This document shows positions 1 to 4,290 of a stretch of DNA of 5,299 bases, piece after piece. The position numbers and the translations under genes were made by a program. The stretch is from positions 1 to 5,299 of the forward strand of contig CALBME010000049.1 of assembly GCA_937896295.1 (NCBI GenBank), read 5' to 3'. Below the pieces are notes generated by a model. It worked only from the letters and a program-made list of their open reading frames with translations. It had not been told where the DNA came from and ran no database searches. The DNA is from an uncultured Micavibrio sp. (GTDB lineage Bacteria > Pseudomonadota > Alphaproteobacteria > Micavibrionales > UBA1664). Every line of letters starts with the position of its first letter. Positions within the stretch are counted from its first letter, which is position 1.

Positions 1-975
1 AGCGAGGGTGGCTTCGTCACCATGCGCGACGCCACCGCCGCCGCCGTCAAACTGGCGGAAAAAGCATTCAATTCATCGGGCGGCGTTACCGGCGTGACCA
101 CGGGCCTGCGCGATCTCGACAAAAAGACCGGCGGACTTCAGCCCAGCGACCTGATCATCATCGCGGGCCGTCCGTCCATGGGTAAGACCGCATTCGCAAC
201 CACCATCGCCTATAATGCCGCCAAGGCGTATGTCGAAAGCGGCGGACGTGACGAAGGCGCCATCGTCGGATTTTTCAGCCTTGAAATGTCTGCGGACCAG
301 CTCGCCACACGTCTGCTTTCAGATCTGGCTGGTATTTCAGGCGATAAAATCCGCCGCGGCGAATTCGGAAAAGAGGAATTCCACCGTCTGGCTGAGGAAT
401 CAACGCGTCTGGCGCAGGTGCCGTTGTACATCGACGATACGCCCGCGCTTTCCATCACAGCGGTGCGCACGCGCGCGCGTCGCATGAAACGCAAACATGG
501 CCTTGGCCTGCTGGTGGTCGACTACCTCCAGCTGCTGCGCGGCACCGGCTCGCGCCAGTCTGAAAACCGCGTGCTCGAGGTCGGTGAAATCACCCGTGGC
601 CTGAAGGCCATCGCCAAGGAATTGTCCATTCCCGTCATTGCCCTGTCGCAATTGTCGCGCGCCGTCGAACAGCGCGAGGACAAGCGTCCCCAGCTTTCCG
701 ACTTGCGTGAATCCGGATCGATCGAACAGGACGCCGACGTTGTCATGTTCGTCTACCGCGAGCAGTATTACGTCGAACGTGAAAAACCGAACGAATCCGA
801 CGCTACCAAAATGGCCGAATGGCAAAACCGCATGACGGCCGTCCACAACGTGGCCGAAGCCGTAATCGGCAAGGCGCGTCACGGCCCCATCGGCATCGTG
901 CCGATGTTCTTCGACGCCCAGTACACGCGGTTCAAGGATCTGGACCGCACCTACTCTTCCAGCTACAGCGAATAG
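1..975 (+). CDS. dnaB: Replicative DNA helicase DnaB, C-terminal part (5' end outside window)
   Basis: This is the C-terminal RecA-like motor of the hexameric replicative helicase, which unwinds DNA at the fork using ATP. The reading frame is open from base 1, so the N-terminal primase-interacting domain lies upstream of the window; 324 residues are visible. Counting from the first codon, the Walker A loop GRPSMGKT is at residues 56-63, the catalytic glutamate is in FFSLEM (E95), the Walker B motif LLVVDYLQLL has its aspartate at D174, and the later motifs ALSQLSR and DLRESGSIEQDAD follow in order. An insertion between the Walker A helix and FFSLEM (about residues 74-89) and the segment REQYYVEREKP are typical of alphaproteobacterial DnaB. 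No intein interrupts the ATPase motifs. The methyltransferase gene begins 8 nt after the stop codon and is probably co-transcribed. Confidence 0.97.
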   Translation, partial: SEGGFVTMRDATAAAVKLAEKAFNSSGGVTGVTTGLRDLDKKTGGLQPSDLIIIAGRPSMGKTAFATTIAYNAAKAYVESGGRDEGAIVGFFSLEMSADQLATRLLSDLAGISGDKIRRGEFGKEEFHRLAEESTRLAQVPLYIDDTPALSITAVRTRARRMKRKHGLGLLVVDYLQLLRGTGSRQSENRVLEVGEITRGLKAIAKELSIPVIALSQLSRAVEQREDKRPQLSDLRESGSIEQDADVVMFVYREQYYVEREKPNESDATKMAEWQNRMTAVHNVAEAVIGKARHGPIGIVPMFFDAQYTRFKDLDRTYSSSYSE

Positions 976-977
976 GA
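974..977 (+). promoter_or_regulatory. Shine-Dalgarno of the RNA methyltransferase, overlapping the dnaB stop
   Basis: AGGA lies 6 nt before the ATG at 984 and shares bases with the dnaB TAG stop codon (973-975). This supports the ATG at 984 as the start, rather than ATGs farther upstream in the same frame inside dnaB (for example 819), and it suggests translational coupling to dnaB. Confidence 0.7.
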
Positions 978-983
978 TTATCA

Positions 984-1523
984 ATGCGTGGTTTTTTTGG
1001 CATGGGCGTGGAAGGCATTTCCAAGGGCGCAAACCTTGGCAATCTCGTGCGTTCGACGCACGCCTTCGGCGGTTCGTTTTTCTTCACCGTTAATCCGCAG
1101 ATCGACATGGAGGAGGTACGAGTGTCCGACACGGCCGCGTCAGCCCTGCATATGCCGTTCTACGTCTATGACAGCGTCGGCAAGCTGATGCTGCCCGAAG
1201 GCTGCCAGCTGGTGGGTGTCGAATTCCTGCCAGATGCCGTCGATCTGCCCAGTTTCCACCATCCCCAGCGTGCCGCCTATGTCCTTGGCCCGGAAATGGG
1301 GAATTTAAGCCCTGAAATGCTTAACCTGTGCGACCACGTCATCAAGATCCCGATGAAATTCTGCATCAACGTGGGTGTTGCGGGCGCCCTGGTCATGTAT
1401 GACCGCCTCGTCTCCACCGGGCGTCACGCCCCGCGCGCGGCTCGCCCCGGCGGCCCGACGGAAGACCTGGCCATGAAGCCCGCAGGCGGTCATCGCCGTA
1501 TTTCCCGTCGTCTGAAAGGTTAA
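984..1523 (+). CDS. SpoU/TrmH-family (SPOUT) RNA 2'-O-methyltransferase
   Basis: A 179-residue S-adenosylmethionine-dependent RNA methyltransferase of the trefoil-knot SpoU class, expected to methylate a ribose 2'-OH in tRNA or rRNA. All three SpoU motifs are present. Motif 1 is NLGNLVRSTHAFG (residues 17-29) with the catalytic-type arginine R23. Motif 2 is LGPEMGNLS (101-109) with E104. Motif 3 is IPMKFCINVGVAGAL (122-136) with N129 in the knot. The protein is little more than the catalytic domain; it lacks the N-terminal L30e-like substrate domain of RlmB-type enzymes and ends in a basic, Arg/Lys-rich tail (about 152-179) that could help bind RNA. The target RNA cannot be read from sequence; motif 3 differs from that of TrmL, so I give no gene symbol. 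It sits 8 nt behind dnaB and is followed directly by a terminator. Confidence 0.92.
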   Translation: MRGFFGMGVEGISKGANLGNLVRSTHAFGGSFFFTVNPQIDMEEVRVSDTAASALHMPFYVYDSVGKLMLPEGCQLVGVEFLPDAVDLPSFHHPQRAAYVLGPEMGNLSPEMLNLCDHVIKIPMKFCINVGVAGALVMYDRLVSTGRHAPRAARPGGPTEDLAMKPAGGHRRISRRLKG

Positions 1524-1559
1524 AAAACGCGGGTGCGCTTGCCACGCGCAGCGTTTTTT
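1522..1559 (+). terminator. Intrinsic terminator of the dnaB-methyltransferase unit
   Basis: A perfect 9-bp inverted repeat, AAAAAACGC (1522-1530) with GCGTTTTTT (1551-1559), encloses a second stem, TGCGC (1534-1538) with GCGCA (1546-1550), around a 7-nt loop, with a GGG bulge on the left side. It ends in six T residues. The left arm begins inside the TAA stop codon of the methyltransferase, so there is almost no 3' untranslated spacer. The A/T symmetry could also allow weak function on the other strand. Confidence 0.8.
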
Positions 1560-1590
1560 CATACCCTCAGCGCCATATTCCAAAACTTAT

Positions 1591-1594
1591 AAGG
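1591..1594 (+). promoter_or_regulatory. Shine-Dalgarno of the IalB-family gene
   Basis: AAGG lies 6 nt before the ATG at 1601 and fixes that start, which is also the start that yields a proper signal peptide. The promoter must lie in the short stretch after the preceding terminator (1560-1590). AT-rich pieces such as CATATT (1574-1579) are candidates for a -10 element, but no convincing -35/-10 pair is visible. Confidence 0.55.
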
Positions 1595-1600
1595 TTAAAA

Positions 1601-2107
1601 ATGTCCCGTTTTCTTCTGGCTGCTGCATTCGTAACATTGCTGGCAACCCCTGCCCTGGCGGATGAACCCAAACTGATTTCAACAACCGGCGACTGGTCAG
1701 CCTATACCTTCAAGGAAAATGGCGGTCAGGTCTGCTACATGGCAAGCCAGCCGAAAAAATCCGAAGGTGCCTACAAGAAACGCGACCAGATTTTCGCACT
1801 GGTCACGCACCGCCCGGCCGAAAACACCAAGAATGTCTTCAGCTACATCGCCGGATACACCTATCAGGCTGGCTCGGACGTAAAGGTGACAATCGACAAA
1901 CAGACATTCACCCTGTTCACGCACAAGGACATGGCATGGGCCAAGGATGCGGATACGGACAGCAAAATCACGCAGGCCATTCAAAAAGGTTCGGATATGG
2001 TCGTGAAAGGCACCTCGGCCAAGGGAACGCTGACCACCGATAAATTCAGCCTGAAGGGCACGGGTGCAGCGCACGACGCCATCAACAAGGCGTGCAAGAT
2101 CAAATAA
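1601..2107 (+). CDS. Exported IalB-family (invasion-associated locus B) protein
   Basis: A 168-residue secreted protein with a clear Sec signal peptide: a short basic start (MSR), a hydrophobic core of about residues 4-16, and a signal peptidase I site after ATPALA (A20/D21). The mature part matches the IalB domain family as I know it: GDWSAY near the start (30-35), CYMASQP (45-51), a VTHRPAE segment, GYTYQAGSDV, FTLFTHKDMAWAKD, and a C-terminal AACK-like end. There are only two cysteines in the mature part, C45 and C165, placed as a likely disulfide pair joining the two ends in the periplasm. The family is named for a Bartonella protein linked to erythrocyte entry, but it is widespread in free-living alphaproteobacteria, so the name does not imply virulence here. 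The gene is bounded by terminators on both sides and appears to be its own transcription unit. Confidence 0.88.
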   Translation: MSRFLLAAAFVTLLATPALADEPKLISTTGDWSAYTFKENGGQVCYMASQPKKSEGAYKKRDQIFALVTHRPAENTKNVFSYIAGYTYQAGSDVKVTIDKQTFTLFTHKDMAWAKDADTDSKITQAIQKGSDMVVKGTSAKGTLTTDKFSLKGTGAAHDAINKACKIK

Positions 2108-2136
2108 AAAAAAGGCCGCTTGATGCGGCCTTTTTT
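2106..2136. terminator. Bidirectional intrinsic terminator between convergent genes
   Basis: A perfect GGCCGC (2114-2119) / GCGGCC (2125-2130) stem with a 5-nt TTGAT loop is flanked by eight A residues (2106-2113) on the left and six T residues (2131-2136) on the right. Read on the + strand it ends the IalB-family gene, whose TAA stop lies partly in the A tract. Read on the - strand it ends the reductase/ferredoxin operon, whose last stop codon is at 2139-2141. Confidence 0.92.
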
Positions 2137-2138
2137 CT

Positions 2139-2462
2139 TTACGGCCTGGCGCTTTGCGCCAGCGTGACTTCCAAGCCGTCCAGATCCTCATTCATGACAA
2201 TCTGGCATGACAGGCGGGAATTTTCCTGCGAATCCGGCTGGTCAGCCAGCATGTCGGCCTCATCCGGCGATGGGGGCACGAGACGCCCCACCCACTCTTC
2301 CGCGACATGCACCATGCAGGTCGCGCAGCAGCAGGACCCGCCGCACTCCGCCTTGATCGGCAGGCCATAGTCCCGAATGATTTCCATCGCCTGCCAGCCA
2401 TCAAGGCCTTCGAGCGTATGACGCGTGCCGTTCTGGTCGGTGACATTGATTTTCATGCCCAT
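2139..2462 (-). CDS. [2Fe-2S] ferredoxin, adrenodoxin/ISC-Fdx type
   Basis: A 107-residue soluble electron carrier with a plant/adrenodoxin-fold [2Fe-2S] domain. The cluster ligands follow the adrenodoxin-type pattern C-x5-C-x2-C-x36-C: C40, C46, C49 and C86. The last ligand sits in LSCQI and is preceded by the usual acidic helix SPDEADML (65-72), which in this family faces redox partners. Two extra cysteines, C44 and C45, make a CCC triplet with C46. The partner reductase is encoded two genes upstream in the same operon. Start choice: GGAAGGG (2467-2473) lies 4-6 nt before the ATG at 2462. A second ATG at 2456 would give the common ATGA overlap with the upstream stop and a 105-residue protein, but its spacing to the SD is long. 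The acceptor protein is not evident from sequence; respiratory-chain heme A synthesis is one candidate (see findings), and Fe-S cluster assembly or a monooxygenase are others. Confidence 0.93.
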   Translation of the reverse strand: MGMKINVTDQNGTRHTLEGLDGWQAMEIIRDYGLPIKAECGGSCCCATCMVHVAEEWVGRLVPPSPDEADMLADQPDSQENSRLSCQIVMNEDLDGLEVTLAQSARP

Positions 2463-3232
2463 ACATCCCTTCCGCGTGACATGGACCGAATAGCGGCCGC
2501 CGTACAGGTGGTAAACACGACGCTTAAAATAACACTGGCAAGCGCAATGACGCCGTCATCAAATGCAGCGGCAAAACCGCCTGCACCTTCACCTGCGACC
2601 GCGGCAATCACCACGCGCAGGAAGGTCACGATGAGGTTCATGGAAACCGAACACAGACCGAACAGACAGAAGATACGTAAGCTGGCGCCCCAGCGTCCTA
2701 GCCGCGCATAAAATGTATCCGACGGCCAGCCCAGCGCCGTGGGCACATGCAGCCACAGCCAGCGAGATCCCCACATAAACAGCACCAGAACGGCCAGCAA
2801 AAGTGGCATCCACGGCGCAACCTTTTCAGGATTGGCCTCAGCAATATCGCGCAGCTTCACGAAACCAACATACAGCCCGCTGATGAAATAGGTGATTGCC
2901 GTATAAACAAGCGCCGAACTCATGACACTGCGATTGCGCTGCATGCGCGCCATGCCGTTATCAAGAATGGGGGCTTCCTGCAGCACGGTGAACCGCAGGA
3001 TCAGCGCGATCTGAAGCCCCATGACAAAAGACGAAGGCAGCTGAATGACCGGCAGCCAGAACAACGCGAGATCCGTACCCAGGAGGCGCAGGGCAACACG
3101 GGTCAGAAGCGTCACGACAAAAGGCAGGAACGACAGAATGGCCAGCAGGCGCGCGTGTCCATGCGCAAGGCGCAGGCCATCGGCAAAGGCCGCGAAGATG
3201 GAAAAATTCTGATCCGGCGCACTTGAATTCAT
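2453..3232 (-). CDS. Unrecognised six-helix integral membrane protein
   Basis: I do not recognise a family for this 259-residue protein. It has about six hydrophobic segments, at roughly residues 29-51, 58-80, 106-125, 142-163, 184-213 and 226-248, with no signal peptide. The 20-odd N-terminal residues are polar, and the loop between helices 2 and 3 is basic (MARMQRNR, 94-101), as is the C-terminus (RSMSRGRD), so both ends probably face the cytoplasm. Helix 4 is rich in tryptophan (WGSRWLWLHV). There are no obvious heme- or metal-binding motifs such as paired histidines in helices and no CxxC. It lies between the ferredoxin reductase and the ferredoxin, and its neighbours are overlapping or 2 nt away, so it should be made with them. 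Start: AGGA at 3241-3244 is 8 nt from the ATG at 3232; a GTG at 3238 in the same frame overlaps the upstream stop (GTGA) but is only 2 nt from the SD. Confidence 0.85.
   Translation of the reverse strand: MNSSAPDQNFSIFAAFADGLRLAHGHARLLAILSFLPFVVTLLTRVALRLLGTDLALFWLPVIQLPSSFVMGLQIALILRFTVLQEAPILDNGMARMQRNRSVMSSALVYTAITYFISGLYVGFVKLRDIAEANPEKVAPWMPLLLAVLVLFMWGSRWLWLHVPTALGWPSDTFYARLGRWGASLRIFCLFGLCSVSMNLIVTFLRVVIAAVAGEGAGGFAAAFDDGVIALASVILSVVFTTCTAAAIRSMSRGRDVWA
2467..2473 (-). promoter_or_regulatory. Shine-Dalgarno of the ferredoxin gene, inside the upstream gene
   Basis: On the - strand GGAAGGG precedes the ATG at 2462 with normal spacing. It lies within the last codons of the membrane-protein gene, which ends at 2453, so the two genes overlap by 10 nt and are probably translationally coupled. 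Confidence 0.6.
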
Positions 3233-3234
3233 GT

Positions 3235-4266
3235 TCACGATCCTGACACGCCCAGTTTTTTCTGCAGATCCGAAGACGATGTCGTGTACTGGAAACGCAG
3301 CTTCTGGCCGGGCCGGCAGATGCGGAACGCTTCCTGAGCCATCAACGCCCCTTCATGGAAACCGGACAGGATCAGCTTCAGCTTGCCGGGATAGGTGCAG
3401 ATATCGCCGATGGCAAAAACACCGCGGGATGACGTTTCGAATTTTTCTGTATCGACCGAAATCAGGTTTTCATGAAGATTGAGCCCAAAATTGGCCACCG
3501 GCCCCAGTTTCATGGTCAGCCCGTAAAAGGCAAGGAAACGGTCCGCCGAGATATCGCCCTTATCCGTGACGACCGTATGGATCTGGTTGCCTTCACCCCG
3601 TACATCCTTGATGGCGCCGATGACAAGGTCGATTTTTCCGGCGTCCGCAAGTTCGCGCATTTTACGCACTGAGTCCGGCGCCGCGCGGAAATTGTCGCTG
3701 CGGTGAATCAGCGTGATTTTTTTGGCGACCGGCGCAAGGTTCAGCGTCCAGTCGAGGGCGGAATCCCCGCCACCCGCTATCACCATGGTTTTATCGCGGA
3801 AGGCGTCCATCTTGCGCACGGCATAGAAAATGGAATGCCCCTCATAAGGCTCTAGCCCCTGAATCGGGGGCTTCTTGGGTACGAAGGACCCGCCGCCCGC
3901 TGCAATCACAACCACCGGCGCTTCCAGCACGGTCCCCGTATCGGTGGTCAGGCGCCAATGGGTACCCACCCGTTCCAGCGACTCGACCATCTGGCCCAAA
4001 TGAAAGGTCGGTCCAAACGGCCTGATCTGTTCCAGCAGCCCGTCAGTCAGACCCTGACCCGTGACGACCGGCAGGGCGGGAATGTCATAAATGGGCTTTT
4101 CCGGGTAAAGTTCGGCGCATTGGCCGCCCGGCTTGTCCAGAATATCGACCAGATGGCATTTGAGATCCAAAAGCCCCAGTTCGAACACGGCGAACAAGCC
4201 GACCGGACCGGCGCCGACGATAATGACATCTGTAGAAACGGTGTTGTTTTCCATCGGGTTGCACAT
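3235..4266 (-). CDS. Ferredoxin-NADP+ reductase, thioredoxin-reductase-like (FNR type 2)
   Basis: A 343-residue flavoprotein that moves electrons between NADPH and ferredoxin. The FAD-binding GAGPVG is at residues 18-23, the first-domain hallmark DKPGGQCAELYPEKPIYDIP follows at 44-63, the NADP-binding GGGDSALD is at 165-172 with HRSDNFRA (188-195) placed to contact the 2'-phosphate, and the second FAD motif GVFAIGD is at 282-288. The redox CxxC of true thioredoxin reductases is absent. The C-terminal tail FQYTTSSSDLQKKLGV is characteristic of the YumC-type ferredoxin reductases, where it covers the flavin. The partner [2Fe-2S] ferredoxin is encoded two genes downstream in the same operon. Start: ATG at 4266 gives the longest form, but ATG at 4254 (starting MENNTV) is equally plausible; neither has a visible Shine-Dalgarno. 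The gene is divergent from the heme A synthase gene. Confidence 0.94.
   Translation of the reverse strand: MCNPMENNTVSTDVIIVGAGPVGLFAVFELGLLDLKCHLVDILDKPGGQCAELYPEKPIYDIPALPVVTGQGLTDGLLEQIRPFGPTFHLGQMVESLERVGTHWRLTTDTGTVLEAPVVVIAAGGGSFVPKKPPIQGLEPYEGHSIFYAVRKMDAFRDKTMVIAGGGDSALDWTLNLAPVAKKITLIHRSDNFRAAPDSVRKMRELADAGKIDLVIGAIKDVRGEGNQIHTVVTDKGDISADRFLAFYGLTMKLGPVANFGLNLHENLISVDTEKFETSSRGVFAIGDICTYPGKLKLILSGFHEGALMAQEAFRICRPGQKLRFQYTTSSSDLQKKLGVSGS
3241..3244 (-). promoter_or_regulatory. Shine-Dalgarno deciding the membrane-protein start
   Basis: AGGA on the - strand lies inside the last codons of the reductase gene. Its 8-nt spacing fits the ATG at 3232 and disfavours the in-frame GTG at 3238, two codons earlier. 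Confidence 0.6.
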
Positions 4267-4290
4267 TAATCATTAAGCCGTGGAAAACAA
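4244..4290. promoter_or_regulatory. Inverted repeat spanning the divergent start region
   Basis: TTGTTTTCCA (4244-4253) and TGGAAAACAA (4281-4290) form a perfect 10-bp inverted repeat with a 27-bp spacer. Each arm covers the first codons of one of the two divergent genes. The spacer holds an AT-rich core, CATTAATCATTAA (4264-4276), which contains the self-complementary ATTAAT (4265-4270) almost exactly at the centre of symmetry, a CATTAA direct repeat, and the palindrome TTAATCATTAA. Because promoters for both genes must lie in or very near here, a shared promoter/operator is a reasonable reading. Each arm offers a TTGTTT that could serve as a -35 for the opposite direction, although the 14-15 bp spacing to ATTAAT is short. 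The role is inferred from position only. Confidence 0.35.

Noticed and set aside
166..192. Possible DnaB intein insertion site at the Walker A loop
   Set aside because: The ATPase motifs are contiguous, with no inserted splicing domain.
819..983. In-frame upstream extension of the RNA methyltransferase
   Set aside because: It overlaps conserved DnaB C-terminal codons, its residues are Arg/Pro/His-rich shadow-like, and a good Shine-Dalgarno points to the ATG at 984.
400..1032. Long open frame on the - strand opposite dnaB
   Set aside because: It is antisense to the conserved DnaB motor and the start of the methyltransferase, has no recognisable domain, and its composition is that of a shadow frame in GC-rich coding DNA.
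1697..2191. Open frame on the - strand opposite the IalB-family gene
   Set aside because: It runs through the bidirectional terminator and opposes a gene with a clear signal peptide and family motifs.
2747..3226. Open frame on the + strand opposite the membrane-protein gene
   Set aside because: Its product is rich in Gln, Arg and His with no domain, as expected from the complement of codons for hydrophobic residues.
3235..3238. GTG start for the membrane protein in a GTGA overlap
   Set aside because: The only Shine-Dalgarno is 2 nt from the GTG but 8 nt from the ATG at 3232, so the ATG is preferred; the difference is two codons.
3235..4266. Thioredoxin reductase
   Set aside because: The fold and motifs are similar, but the active-site CxxC is missing, and the C-terminal tail and the operon ferredoxin indicate a ferredoxin-NADP+ reductase.
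4264..4276. CtrA or FNR/FixK-type binding site in the divergent core
   Set aside because: The two TTAA units are separated by 3 nt, not the 7 nt of CtrA sites, and the TTGAT-N4-ATCAA pattern of FNR/FixK sites is not present.
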